Origin: JACKBK01 sp963707275 | Lineage (GTDB): Bacteria > Chloroflexota > Anaerolineae > JAAEKA01 | Direction of reading: 5' to 3' | Assembly (NCBI GenBank): GCA_963707275.1 | Contig: CAVPPH010000013.1 | Span: 372,001 to 436,000, forward strand | DNA: 64,000 nt | Shown: piece by piece, positions 1-9,956 of the stretch | How the letters are laid out: each line of letters begins with the position of its first letter | Position numbering within the stretch: position 1 is the stretch's first letter | Position numbers and translations under genes: made by a program | Notes under the pieces: generated by a model | The model's database searches: none | The model's input: only the letters and a program-made list of their open reading frames with translations | Told to the model about the DNA's origin: nothing

Positions 1-117
1 ACAATCCCGCCAGCCGGGGATAAAATGTTGCCAAGGTTGGTCGCTGTGATCTTTGACAGCTGCACAAACCAGAGACGATGCTCTGTATCGATGAGTGATT
101 CTGCACTGGCGGCAAGT

Positions 118-136
118 AGCCCGAACAAGTCGGGCT
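118..136. repeat. Small hairpin upstream of the helicase
   Basis: AGCCCGA and TCGGGCT form 7-bp arms around a 5-nt loop just before the helicase start. The first 150 bases otherwise show no gene. It could be part of the helicase 5' leader, but nothing more can be said from sequence. Confidence 0.35.
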
Positions 137-151
137 GGAAATGAGACTATC

Positions 152-1602
152 TTGACAGATTTATCCAACTCGGCCGGCGAGCCACCGGTCAATTCTTTTC
201 TGATATCGCGTTGGAGCAACTGGGCGAGCCGCTACGCGATGCGGCAGCTCGCGCCGGCTGGCCGGCGCTGATGCCCGTTCAGGCGCGGGCCATCCCTTAC
301 CTGCTGGCCGGACGCGATGTCATGATCCAGGCGCGCACCGGTAGCGGCAAGACAGGCGCGTTCTTGCTGCCGATGCTGGAGCGGCTGGATCCGAAACGTG
401 ACGCCTGCCAGGCGCTGATCATGGTGCCAACCCGCGAGCTGGCGCGCCAGGTGGGGCGGGAGGCTGAGATGTTGTGCGGCCCGGCCGGGCTGCGCTCAGT
501 GGTCATCTACGGTGGTGTCGCCTACGGCCCTCAGATCGACGCGCTGAAGGAGGGTAGCCACATCGTTGTTGGCACGCCAGGCCGTGTGCTGGATCACCTG
601 ATCAAGCGGACGTTCACCCTCGACTCGCTGAGGATGCTGATCTTCGACGAAGCTGACCGGATGTTGTCGATGGGTTTCTACCCTGACATGGTGCAGGTGC
701 AGAGCTTCTTGCCATCGCGGCGGGTGCATACCAGCATGTTTTCGGCGACCTTCCCCAGCTACGTGATAGCGACCGCCAACCGATTCATGTCGCAGCCGCA
801 GTTCCTGTCGCTGAGCGCTGATCACATCCACGTGACTGACACCGAGCACGTTTTCTACACTGTGCCGGGGATGGACAAAGACCGCTCGCTGGTGCGGCTG
901 ATCGAGGTCGAGAACCCGGCGTCGGCCATCATCTTCTGCAACACAAAGGTCAGGGTGAGCTACGTCGCCGCGGTCTTGCAGCGTTTTGGCTACGACGCCG
1001 ATGAGCTGAGCTCCGACCTGTCGCAGAAGGACCGCGAGCGGGTGCTGGAGCGGGTGCGCAAGGGAACGCTGCGCTTCCTGGTGGCGACCGATGTGGCCGC
1101 GCGCGGGCTGGACATCCCCGATCTGTCGCACGTAATCCAGTACGAGCCGCCCGATGATCTCGAGGCCTACATCCACCGCGCCGGTCGCACCGGACGGGCC
1201 GGCGCGACCGGCGTCGCGATCTCACTGGTTAACCCGGGCGAGCGGGCCGCGTTGAAGCGTATTTCCAAGCGCTACAGCATCGAAATGGAAGAGCTTGAGC
1301 TGCCCTCCGACGAGGACGTAGCCGAGGTTGTCGGTGAGCGGGTCACGGTGCTGCTGGAAGCGCGGCTGCGGGAGCGCGACAAGCTGCAAACCGAGCGCAG
1401 CCGGCGATTTGTGGCGCTGGGCCGCAGCCTGGCTGAGAGCGAGGACGAACTGCCTATCATAGCGATGTTGCTGGACGATTATTACCAGCAGATGCTGCAT
1501 TCCCCCGTGCCGCAGCCGGGCGACGAGCCGGCCAGCTACCAGCCGCCACCCAGAGAGCAGTCCCGCGGCGGCAGAAAGCGCAGCAGCAGTCGCCGTCGCT
1601 AG
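152..1602 (+). CDS. DEAD-box ATP-dependent RNA helicase
   Basis: RNA duplex-unwinding ATPase of superfamily 2, likely acting in ribosome assembly or RNA turnover. Numbering from the TTG at 211, motif I ARTGSGKT is at about residues 41-48, PTREL follows, motif II is FDEADRM near 144, motif III contains SAT near 178, and motif VI HRAGRTGR is near 322. The C-terminus is a basic Arg/Ser/Gly tail. The frame from 211 lacks the aromatic residue of the Q motif. The next frame, from TTG at 152, encodes a plausible N-terminus (MTDLSNS...NSF) that joins the main frame at the T-run near 197-200, so one base is probably missing there. If the start really is 211, the Q motif is truncated. Confidence 0.9.
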
Positions 1603-1739
1603 TCCGCATCATTTCCTTTCGAGACGAGGAGTTGATGTAGGGCGGAGTTCCCATTCCGCTCCTGACCAAAAACAAGAATCCCGGCTTTCGAAGCTAACGG
1701 CTTCCAGGTGGAGTTATTTTTGATTTGTGGGGTCGTCAG

Positions 1740-1768
1740 CGAGGTCTGGTCAATGCAACCGGACCTCG
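1740..1768 (+). terminator. Hairpin after the helicase gene
   Basis: CGAGGTCTGGT pairs with ACCGGACCTCG (one G-T pair) around a 7-nt loop and is followed by TTTCG. It lies between the convergent helicase and beta-helix genes. The T-run is short, so this is a possible rather than a strong intrinsic terminator. The rest of 1603-1803 shows no gene. Confidence 0.4.
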
Positions 1769-1803
1769 TTTCGCGTCGTCCGATAGAGTCGCGGGCCGGC
1801 GCG

Positions 1804-2980
1804 TCACCTGACAATCATCGGCAGGTAGATTGCATGAGCCGCAGGCAGGGCGGTAGGGGTAGGTGTTGGCGTTGGTGTCTCCGTCGGCGTCTGTGTCGCC
1901 GTGGGGGTCGCCGTCGCTTCCTGGACGACTTCAAACGCGCCGATGTCGCAGTGCGCGCCCTGGGGACGGGGCACGCCGCGCTGGTCGAGGCTGTTCACCG
2001 GCGCGGCCGCGCACATGGCGTCGTTGGCAGCGTCAATGGCTCCACTGCCCGCGCGGAGCGCCATTGTCAGGGTGTGGCCGCCGTTGTTCTGCAAGGGACC
2101 AAGGACGGGGTTGGCAACGACGCCGGGGCATGTGGCGTCTGGGTAACCTGAGATTCCCGCCACCGTCGCCGATGTCGCCTTCGCAGTTCCCGGTGCCCTG
2201 GCCATTGGCGACGATCGTGTTTTTGAGCATCATGCGCCACCCGCTGTTGGAAATGTTACTGCCGTAGGGGGCGCTGTTGCCTGAGAACGTGCTGTTGCTC
2301 ACGGTCAGAGCACGGTTGTAGCCGTTGGAGATGGCCCCTCCGAAGCCCTCGGCGCTATTGCCTGAGAACGTGCTGTTGCTCACTGTTACGCCGTTGAAGC
2401 TGTTGTTGGCGATAGCCCCGCCGCTGCCGGACGTGACGTTGCCGGAAAAGGTGCTGTTGCGCACGGTCAGCGTGGTGTAATATGCGTTGTAGAGTCCACC
2501 GCCACCGCCGTCGGCGCTGTTGCCGGTGAACATGCAGTCGCTGACGGTCACCGTGCCGACGTTGGAGATGGCACCCCCGACGCTGCCTGCGCTGTTGTCA
2601 GAGAAGGTACTGTCGCTGACAGTCACTATGCCGCCGTCGTTGTAGATTCCGCCGCCGTCACCGGCGTTTCCGTCTGCAATAGTCAACACATTCAGGTTGA
2701 GCGCGATACCCGGGTTCACGTAAAACACACCGACTGCACGGTTGCCGCTAATCGTGACACTTCGGCCACTCCCATCGATGGTCGCATTGGCTGCAATGGT
2801 GATAGTTGCCGCCAATGTGATTGTACCGTTGCAAGCGAACGTCACGCTGCCGCCTCCCGACAGCGCTGTTCGCAGATGCGCCTCGTCGCACACGGTGACG
2901 ACCCCGCCCGCGTGCGCAGGCGATGACGTTGCCGTGAGCGCCAGCACGCAGAAGATGGCTATGAAGTATTTGGGACGCAT
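1804..2980 (-). CDS. Secreted right-handed beta-helix protein (frameshifted)
   Basis: Exported protein of unknown binding partner. A signal peptide ends near AHAGG. It is followed by about ten parallel beta-helix turns with repeats such as VSNSTFSGNSA and GGAISN, the pattern of the polymorphic outer membrane / choice-of-anchor Q repeats. A single frame change near 2150-2200 joins these repeats to a C-terminal part carrying QNNGGHT and GSGAIDAA, typical of the same family. The end is a TPTPTP linker and the tail IYLPMIVR, a pattern I associate with secreted Chloroflexota proteins and which may be a sorting signal. Function is inferred from fold only, probably a surface adhesin or carbohydrate-binding protein. 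Confidence 0.75.
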
Positions 2981-3007
2981 GACTTATCTCTTTTCTTGTG
3001 ACGAATT

Positions 3008-4159
3008 TCAATCATCTGCCGAAGGCGGGATTTCTCCGCTGCCCAGGCTACTGCGCCGATCGATCTTGCCCGTGTCGGTCGTCGCGAAGGTTGGGATGTA
3101 TATCACCCGTCTTGGCGCTTCGTACAGGTCGAGGTTCGCAGCGAGCGCGGTTCGCAGTGTTGTCTGAAGGTCGGCATCCAGTGGCTCACCCTCGACCACC
3201 AGCGTGACGACCTCACCCAGGCGGTCGTCACGCAGACCGGCCACGAAATAGCGCCGCTCCGCCAGTCCCAGCGCGCGCCAGACCTGGCCAACCGCTGCTT
3301 CGACCTTCTCCACCTGCACCGTGATTCCACCCGTGTTGATGACGTTATCCCAGCGGCCCAGCCAGCGGAAGGTGGGCGATTGGGGACTGGGGGCCGGTGA
3401 CTGGGGAGCGGTGAGTTGTACGACGTCGTTGGTCTGCAGCCACTGATCGAGGGTCATGGGGGCTTTGATGCGCAGACAGCCGCGCGCGTCGATGTCGATT
3501 TCGACGCCGGGGAGCGGGTGGAAATCGGTGGACGCGGTCGGGCCGGTGAGCCGGCGCAAGGCGATGTGGGTGGCGGTCTCGGTCATGCCGTAGGTGTGGT
3601 AGACTGGTGAGGCCAGGGTTGCGATACGTGCCTCCAGAGCGGCGCTGACCGGCGCGCCGCCGACCAGGATGGCGTGCATTGCGTTGAGGCGTTCCCGGTA
3701 CGCCCGTGGGCCGTCCAGCAGCGTCTGAAGTTGCAACGGCACCAATGCTGTGAAATCGAATTGCGTATCGGTTGCCAGACTGCCGAACGGATCGCTGGCC
3801 GGCTCGACCACTGTCATGGGCAGGCCCACTACCAGCCCGCGCACCAGCATCATCTGCCCGGCGATGTAGCGCACCGGCAAGCATACCAGCGCGGTCATGC
3901 CGGCCCGCAACCCCAGCGCGCGGCCCGTTGCCTGCGCGCTTGCCAGCATCTGCTCCCGGCGCAGAGCGATCGGTTTCGGCTCGCCGGTCGAACCGGACGT
4001 CCTGATAACGAACGAATCGACGCCTGTAAGCCAATCGCGGCAGAATGCCAACGCTGACAGCTCGTTGCTCGTAAGCCCCGACGTTGGCATATCAGCGGGC
4101 AGGTCGAGCAGGTCGTCGCGGGTGTAGGTGTGTGCGCCGATGGTTAGCGATGCGTTCAT
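3008..4159 (-). CDS. menE: o-Succinylbenzoate-CoA ligase MenE
   Basis: ANL-superfamily adenylating enzyme that activates o-succinylbenzoate with CoA in menaquinone synthesis. The P-loop-like motif TSGSTGEPKPIAL, the A5-type motif YGMTETATH and the C-terminal DTGKIDR lysine motif are visible. The length of 383 residues is short for MenE but complete. I choose the ATG at 4159 (MNASLTIGAH). The same frame stays open upstream, but that stretch is only translated palindromic repeat. The protein carries a short Pro/Ser/Gln segment (QSPAPSPQSP) encoded by a degenerate 7-nt tandem tract at 3371-3419, apparently an insertion in a surface loop. It is the last gene of the men cluster. Confidence 0.88.
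   Translation of the reverse strand: MNASLTIGAHTYTRDDLLDLPADMPTSGLTSNELSALAFCRDWLTGVDSFVIRTSGSTGEPKPIALRREQMLASAQATGRALGLRAGMTALVCLPVRYIAGQMMLVRGLVVGLPMTVVEPASDPFGSLATDTQFDFTALVPLQLQTLLDGPRAYRERLNAMHAILVGGAPVSAALEARIATLASPVYHTYGMTETATHIALRRLTGPTASTDFHPLPGVEIDIDARGCLRIKAPMTLDQWLQTNDVVQLTAPQSPAPSPQSPTFRWLGRWDNVINTGGITVQVEKVEAAVGQVWRALGLAERRYFVAGLRDDRLGEVVTLVVEGEPLDADLQTTLRTALAANLDLYEAPRRVIYIPTFATTDTGKIDRRSSLGSGEIPPSADD
3371..3419. repeat. Seven-copy degenerate heptamer tract inside menE
   Basis: Reading on the plus strand, GGTGGGC, GATTGGG, GACTGGG, GGCCGGT, GACTGGG, GAGCGGT and GAGTTGT follow one another without gaps. The unit is 7 nt, so three units code for seven residues, and the tract stays open in menE as a Ser/Pro/Gln-rich loop. 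Similar tracts occur in four intergenic places of this window. Confidence 0.7.
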
Positions 4160-4401
4160 GGAGATTGAACCGTGATTGCGAAACGACCCCTCACCCCAGT
4201 CCTCTCCCAAGGGGAGAGGAGGCCGGAGGGGAGAGAGGAATGGTGGCTGAAGCGCTGGTTGCGACAAGAGTGAAACGACCTCTCGCCTCAGTCCTCTCCC
4301 GAGGGGAGAGGAGGCCAAAGGCGTCAGCTCCGACTCTGGTCCCCTCTCCCTGAGGGAAAGGGCTAGGGTGAGGGTGGAGTCGTCGTTTGCAGCAATTCTT
4401 C
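4160..4401. repeat. Palindromic repeat cluster between menC and menE
   Basis: Two copies of a roughly 46-bp unit built on CCTCTCCC(AA/GA)GGGGAGAGG lie at about 4185-4230 and 4277-4322. A third, diverged unit of the form CCCTCTCCCTGAGGGAAAGGG lies at about 4342-4362. The interval is open in several frames by base composition only and I see no gene in it. It separates menC from menE by 242 bp inside an otherwise compact cluster. Confidence 0.7.
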
Positions 4402-5462
4402 CTACTCGCGCGACCACCCAACCGCACCGAAGTCCCAGTGCGACGCTTCATCCAAAAACAATCCGCACCCGTCCAACCGCAGCGGCGACGGCACGTTGTT
4501 GCTGAACAACTGTCCCGTGCCCAGTCCGTGTACCCGCCCATCCTCCAGCGCACTCGTCCATTGCGCAATCGCGTTCAGGCCGACGTTCGACTCCAGCAGC
4601 GAGTTGATCCACCAGTGGATTGCCCACGTGCTCGGCTTCGGCAATCCATGCTTTCGCAGGCTACCAGACCGCCGAGCAGCGACGGCTTCAGGATTACGTG
4701 CTGTGGGCGGATGGTGTGCAGCAGCGCACCCCGCAGGTCGGCAGTAGACGCGGCGATCAACTCCTCGTCCAGAGCAATGGGAACCGGTGAGCGAGCGCAC
4801 AGGGCGGCCATCTCCTGCCAGAGGCCGGCGGGAAGCGGCTGCTCCACGAACAGCGGGTCGAGTTCTGCCAACCGGTGCAGCCGACAGAGCGCCTCGTCAA
4901 CCGCGTTCCAGGCTCCGTTAGCATCCAGCCGCAGTTCGACGGTTCCCACCGGATAGCGGCGCCGAAAACTGGCCAGCAGGCTGATCTCGTCGTCGAATGG
5001 CAGGCCGCCGATCTTGAGCTTGATCACTTTACAGCCTTGCGCGATCTTTTGCTCGATCTGCGCTGCCATGCCGGCCGGTCTGTCCATCCAGATCAGACCG
5101 TGGGTAGGGAGGGTCGCCTCACCGCGGCTGAAGGGCGTGTCGTACAGCATCTGCTGCCCGCCGGTCGCCAGGTCGTGCAGGGCGGTTTCCAGCCCGAAGG
5201 CGACGCTGGGAAGGTCGCTGAGGTCGGTGGTCTCCGGATACTCGCCCTCGTTGATCTGCCGGCACACGTCCGTGACCTGGGCGTCGAAGTCAGGCCGGTC
5301 GTCACGGCCGAGGCCGGGTATTGGGCCACATTCGCCCCAACCAATGACGCCGTTCTGCTCAGCGCGCAGAAAGATGACCTGGCGCGCGTGCAGAACGCCT
5401 CGCGATGTCAGTGCGGGGCGTTTGAACTGCAATTTGTACGGGATGGCGGTTAAGCGCAACAT
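4402..5462 (-). CDS. menC: o-Succinylbenzoate synthase MenC (frameshifted)
   Basis: Enolase-superfamily enzyme dehydrating SHCHC to o-succinylbenzoate. Visible motifs are the catalytic lysine region VIKLKIGG, the metal ligands in LRLDANGAWN, FVEQPLP and IALDEEL, and the second lysine region VILKPSLLGG. The frame is lost just after this at about 4660-4690. The correct C-terminus (WWINSLLESNVGLNAIAQW, GLGTGQLFSNN) is in another frame and ends at 4402. Comparison of the three frames suggests two nearby indels. Joined length is about 353 residues, normal for MenC. Conserved sequence on both sides argues for base-calling error rather than a pseudogene. Confidence 0.88.
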
Positions 5463-5486
5463 CAGGGGGGATGACGGCGCGGAGGA

Positions 5487-5507
5487 ACGATTTGGAAAAT
5501 CGGTCTA
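5487..5507. repeat. CGATTTGGAAAATCG palindrome
   Basis: CGATTTGGAAAATCG followed by GTCTA lies in the 82-bp gap upstream of menC. A better-paired relative, GGTCGATTTTCTAAATCGACC, occurs at 16405-16425. The two share a consensus close to CGATTTRGAAAATCG and are members of a dispersed intergenic repeat. Confidence 0.5.
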
Positions 5508-5544
5508 GATCCGGCCGTTGGCATCTGGGCGGTACACGCGGGAT

Positions 5545-6369
<825 letters not shown>

Positions 6370-6442
6370 AAAGTGCTCCTTTTGTATGGTTTGGATGGCG
6401 AGCGGCTGTGCGGTGCATTCTGTTCACAGATCAACACGGATT

Positions 6443-8227
6443 TCACGGATTTGATGCACCCGAACCAATGACCGTGAGCATCCGCTTGAACTGATCGAAT
6501 ACCTCAGTGTTGACCGCCATGTCTGTCTCGATCTCCAGAATTGCTGGCCGTGCGCCTGGTTGGAAAAAGCTGCCGAGCGCGCCATGGAGGCTCAGGTCAT
6601 CGGCAGCGTGCAAGTAGTCCAGTCCGTGATCGGCGGCGGTGCGCCGGGCAGTCAGCGGTTGTGGCGTCAGGAAATAGGTCTGGTGCAGTGCGGCTGGCAG
6701 CCGGTTCGGTCCGTCGATGATGTCGAAAATGCCGCCGCCGTGGTTGTTCAGCAGTACGATGCGCAGGTTGGCGGGCAGGTGCGAATGCCACAGACCGTTG
6801 CGGTCGTAAAAGAACCCCAGGTCGCCGATGATCAGCGTCGTGATGCGTTCGCTGGCCAGCGCCGCGCCGACCGCAGTGCTGATCGCACCGTCGATGCCGC
6901 TGACGCCGCGGTTGCCGTAGACGCCCGCCAGCACTGGTTGCGGCGTGAGACCAATCAGGTTCGCATAGCGGATTGGCATACTGTTGCCCAGTTGCAGCAC
7001 GCTGCCGGCTGGCAGATGTTGCATGACCTGCCTGCAAGCCTTGAATTCGCCAAACGGGGCCGCGTCGAGAAAATCTGTGATCGCCGGGAATGCTTCCTGT
7101 TCGAGTCGGTACCAGTTGGCGGCATAGCTCGCTGGTGGGCGGGCTGGTTCTGTCCGGTGGGCAAGCTGGGCAAAGAAGTCGGATGGCTCGGCCGGCAGCA
7201 CTTGGGTCAGGTTCTGGTAGGTGTCGGGCGCCGGGCCGGCTGGCTGGATGCGCCAATGGGCGACTGGCTGCGAGCCGCGCAGGAATTGCTTGATGTACTT
7301 TGACGTCACCGGCCCGCCGAAGCTGACGATAAGTTCAGGCTGCAACGCGGCCAGGGAGGCCTGGCTCCTTGTGCCCAGCACCGCATCGGCGTGGACCAGG
7401 GCTGTGCCAGCGGTAAAGACATTGGCGGTGATGTCACCGATCACTGCGACATCGGCGCGTTGCGAAAGCGCGTGCAGGCCAGCCTGTAACCGCGGGTCGG
7501 GCCGGTGCATTCCCGCCACGATCAGCTTGCGGCCGGCCACCTGCCACTGCGCCAGCAGCGTTTCCCAGCTTTCATCGGTGAGTTCTGGGCGCGCAGCCAT
7601 CCAGTGGATCGGTCGCCGCGGTGCTGCGACGTTCACATCTGGCGACTGGTTTCTTGACCCGCCGGCCTCTGGATACAGCGGTTCACGCAGCGGCACATTG
7701 ATATGCACCGGACCGGGGATGGGCTGTGTGCAGCGCGTCAGCGCCTCATCGACCAGACGCAGCGCATGCCACTGTGCGTCGGGATGGGCGAGGTCGAGCG
7801 GGAAGGAAAAGCTGGCTAGCAGGTGTGGTTCGTATAGCCGACCCTGGTGAATCGCCTGGTTATCTTGCTGGTCGATCCATTCCGGCGGCCGGTCGGCGGT
7901 GAGGATCAGCAGTGGAATCTGCTGGTAGAACGCTTCGGTCACCGCAGGGGCATAGTTGAGTGCAGCGGTGCCGGAGGTGCAAACGAGCACGGTGGGCAGG
8001 CCGGTTTGCTGGGCGATGCCGAGGGCGATGTACCCTGCCGAGCGCTCGTCGTAGACGACGCGGCATTGAAAGCTTGGATTAGCAGCAAACGCGGCGGTGA
8101 TGGGTGCGGAGCGTGATCCAGGGGAGATAATGGCGTTGGTCAGCCCAAAGTGCGCGCAGCGCTGCGCAACCTGCGCAAGAAGGGTCTGGCGGAGAGCGAC
8201 GTCGCTGGCCGGCATGGGGGCACGCAC
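6443..8227 (-). CDS. menD: SEPHCHC synthase MenD
   Basis: Thiamine-diphosphate enzyme joining isochorismate and 2-oxoglutarate (2-succinyl-5-enolpyruvyl-6-hydroxy-3-cyclohexadiene-1-carboxylate synthase). It has 594 residues. The N-terminal Pyr domain has ISPGSRSAP and the catalytic glutamate in DERSAGYIALG. The C-terminal PP domain has GDLGFFYDRNGL and LLNNHGGGIF, the metal- and ThDP-binding region. It starts 12 bp after the menF stop, so the two are probably co-translated. A dispersed palindrome covers this junction. Confidence 0.95.
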   Translation of the reverse strand: MRAPMPASDVALRQTLLAQVAQRCAHFGLTNAIISPGSRSAPITAAFAANPSFQCRVVYDERSAGYIALGIAQQTGLPTVLVCTSGTAALNYAPAVTEAFYQQIPLLILTADRPPEWIDQQDNQAIHQGRLYEPHLLASFSFPLDLAHPDAQWHALRLVDEALTRCTQPIPGPVHINVPLREPLYPEAGGSRNQSPDVNVAAPRRPIHWMAARPELTDESWETLLAQWQVAGRKLIVAGMHRPDPRLQAGLHALSQRADVAVIGDITANVFTAGTALVHADAVLGTRSQASLAALQPELIVSFGGPVTSKYIKQFLRGSQPVAHWRIQPAGPAPDTYQNLTQVLPAEPSDFFAQLAHRTEPARPPASYAANWYRLEQEAFPAITDFLDAAPFGEFKACRQVMQHLPAGSVLQLGNSMPIRYANLIGLTPQPVLAGVYGNRGVSGIDGAISTAVGAALASERITTLIIGDLGFFYDRNGLWHSHLPANLRIVLLNNHGGGIFDIIDGPNRLPAALHQTYFLTPQPLTARRTAADHGLDYLHAADDLSLHGALGSFFQPGARPAILEIETDMAVNTEVFDQFKRMLTVIGSGASNP

Positions 8228-8239
8228 TTCGCGTGGTGA

Positions 8240-9487
8240 TCAGTAAGTGACAGTCACTTTTCGAAAGTGACTGTCACCTGGGAGAGACTCGTCCGCCCGC
8301 AACACCCGCAGCAACGTCTCCGCTTTTAACTGCGTCTCGCGCCATTCGTCTTCGGGATTGGAAACTGCGGTGATCCCGCCGCCTACATAAAGACTGGCCG
8401 TCTCCTCACGCAACTGCATACAGCGCAGGTTGACGTAAAGTCGCGTCTGGCCGGAGATGTTCACGGGCCCGAGGAACCCGCTGTAGAAACTGCGGTCGTA
8501 GCCCTCGTTGGCCAGGATGAAGGCCAGCGCACGGTCCTTGGGCATGCCGCACACGGCTGACGTAGGGTGCAGGCTGGTAAGCATGGCAGTGGCTAGCACG
8601 TGCAACTGCGGTTCAGGTAGATCGACGTTGAAGCGCGTCTGCAAATGAACGACGTTGCCTGCCTGCACGGTTTCCGGGCCGATTTCACGAACAGGCGCCA
8701 CGCCTGCGTCGCGGAAGAACGACCGGATGTAGCTGCTCACCAGCGCCTGTTCCTCTATCTCTTTGCGGCTCCAGGCCACGGATGTCAGATCGCCGTCCGG
8801 CGGCCAGGGCTGCGTGGCTGCCAGCGCGACTGTGCTCAGTCCGAGCTTATCCACGGATAGCAGCAACTCCGGGCTGGCGCCGATCCATGTCCCGATGCCG
8901 GGAATGGCGACCAGCGAGACGAAGGCCTGCGGATAGGTGGCGCTGAGGTGTGCGAAGGTGCCCAGCGGGTCGAAACCGGCTGGCAGGGGCGTCTCCGCCG
9001 TCCGGGAGACAACCACTTTTTCGATGCGGCTGGCCGTGATGAAGCGGATCGCAGAGCGCACAAGGCGACCGTACTCTTCACAGGTGCTGGCATGACCCGC
9101 GGAAGCGTCAGCAGCCGGCAAGTACCAGCCGCGGCTCGCGGGTATGGCTGGGGTGCGGCAGAGAGCCAGGAAGCGTTCCAGCGTCTGCCGCTGGCCGTTC
9201 CAGTTCTCGCGCTGCAATCGCAGGCCATCCGGCGCGAGGTGTACGTCGCCGCGAATGCAAAGCGCCGACTGGTTGTCCGCGTTGACGAACGGGGCGACGA
9301 CAAATGAGGGCTGGTCTGATGCGAAATCGATCGGTGCGCTGTGGGCAGAGCCTGACAGGTCGGCCACAGCCTGCACTCCGGTTGCGCCGGGCGCGCGCCA
9401 GATAGCCACTGCCAGGTTGTTGGCAATAGCTGCGTTATAGAACGAGTCAACGGCGACTGCGCCGGCGGAGGGTTGCATCCAGGTCAT
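8240..9487 (-). CDS. menF: Isochorismate synthase MenF
   Basis: Converts chorismate to isochorismate, the first committed step of menaquinone synthesis. It has 415 residues and the chorismate-binding fold in the C-terminal two thirds. KVVVSRT, LLLSVDKLGLSTVALAATQP, LHPTSAVCGMPKD and YSGFLGPVN are visible. The last residues (DSHFRKVTVTY) are encoded by the GTGACAGTCACTTT palindrome at 8247-8277, so the native C-terminus has apparently been replaced or extended by the repeat. First gene of the men cluster. Confidence 0.93.
   Translation of the reverse strand: MTWMQPSAGAVAVDSFYNAAIANNLAVAIWRAPGATGVQAVADLSGSAHSAPIDFASDQPSFVVAPFVNADNQSALCIRGDVHLAPDGLRLQRENWNGQRQTLERFLALCRTPAIPASRGWYLPAADASAGHASTCEEYGRLVRSAIRFITASRIEKVVVSRTAETPLPAGFDPLGTFAHLSATYPQAFVSLVAIPGIGTWIGASPELLLSVDKLGLSTVALAATQPWPPDGDLTSVAWSRKEIEEQALVSSYIRSFFRDAGVAPVREIGPETVQAGNVVHLQTRFNVDLPEPQLHVLATAMLTSLHPTSAVCGMPKDRALAFILANEGYDRSFYSGFLGPVNISGQTRLYVNLRCMQLREETASLYVGGGITAVSNPEDEWRETQLKAETLLRVLRADESLPGDSHFRKVTVTY
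8247..8277. repeat. GTGACAGTCACTTT palindrome, copy 1 (in the menF 3' end)
   Basis: Arms GTGACAGTCACTTT and AAAGTGACTGTCAC are perfect 14-bp complements around TCG. The same palindrome recurs at 47110-47144 and, with changes, at 52109-52143. Here it overlaps the last codons of menF and sits 19 bp before the menD start. Confidence 0.8.
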
Positions 9488-9573
9488 GACAACGGGTTGG
9501 AAAGAATTATTGTGAAATTCGTCGTTATAGTAAGGCTACTTGATATTTCAGGCAAATAATGTTATGGCGCTCC

Positions 9574-9596
9574 CGAATGCCAGACTTCGGGAACCG
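9574..9596 (-). terminator. Small hairpin upstream of menF
   Basis: TCCCGAA and TTCGGGA form 7-bp arms around an 8-nt loop between the end of the SdpI-like gene and the menF start. Both flanking genes are on the minus strand, and the hairpin lies 5' of the SdpI-like stop only in DNA order, that is, in the menF-side leader. It could be a weak terminator of transcription entering from the PAC2 side; evidence is limited. Confidence 0.2.
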
Positions 9597-9602
9597 CCGG
9601 TT

Positions 9603-9944
9603 TCAGAGGGTCTTGAGATAGCGAAAGCTCATCCAGACGGCGACGGCCAGCCCGCCAAGAATCACCGCTGCGCACAGCCACGCGTAGCCGTCAAGCGAGA
9701 TGTCGGGGATGAAGTAGAAGGCGATAGCGGCGACGACGGTAAACACGCCACAGCCCAGCAGCCACTTGCCGGCATATGCGTTGGCGGGGTACCAGATCTC
9801 GGGGTTCTCGACGGTTTTGCGAACCTTGAAGCCGTAGATCCAGTTCGGCTTGACCCAGCCGCGGATCATGGGGATCGATACGGCGACCAGGAGGATCCCG
9901 CTGGCAACGTAGAGCACCAGCAATGGTTGCAGGTTGGTCGTCAC
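9603..9944 (-). CDS. SdpI-like small membrane protein
   Basis: It has 113 residues with three predicted membrane helices (about 7-25, 60-82 and 86-107). The loop between helix 1 and helix 2 carries NWIYGFKVRKTVENPEIWY and ANAYAGK, the conserved soluble motif of the SdpI family (N-x-x-x-GFR/K-T-x-x-N-x-x-W). SdpI proteins of Bacillus are immunity/signalling proteins, but most family members have no known role. It follows the PAC2 gene by 12 bp on the same strand, suggesting co-transcription. Confidence 0.75.
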   Translation of the reverse strand: MTTNLQPLLVLYVASGILLVAVSIPMIRGWVKPNWIYGFKVRKTVENPEIWYPANAYAGKWLLGCGVFTVVAAIAFYFIPDISLDGYAWLCAAVILGGLAVAVWMSFRYLKTL

Positions 9945-9956
9945 AGGGACCAGACG

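Noticed and set aside
4160..4401. CRISPR-like array between menC and menE
   Set aside because: Only two or three units, each an internal palindrome, with unequal spacing and no cas genes.
4160..4417. N-terminal extension of menE in the same frame
   Set aside because: It translates the CCTCTCCC palindromes (SPLGRG-type repeats) and precedes a normal MenE start at 4159.
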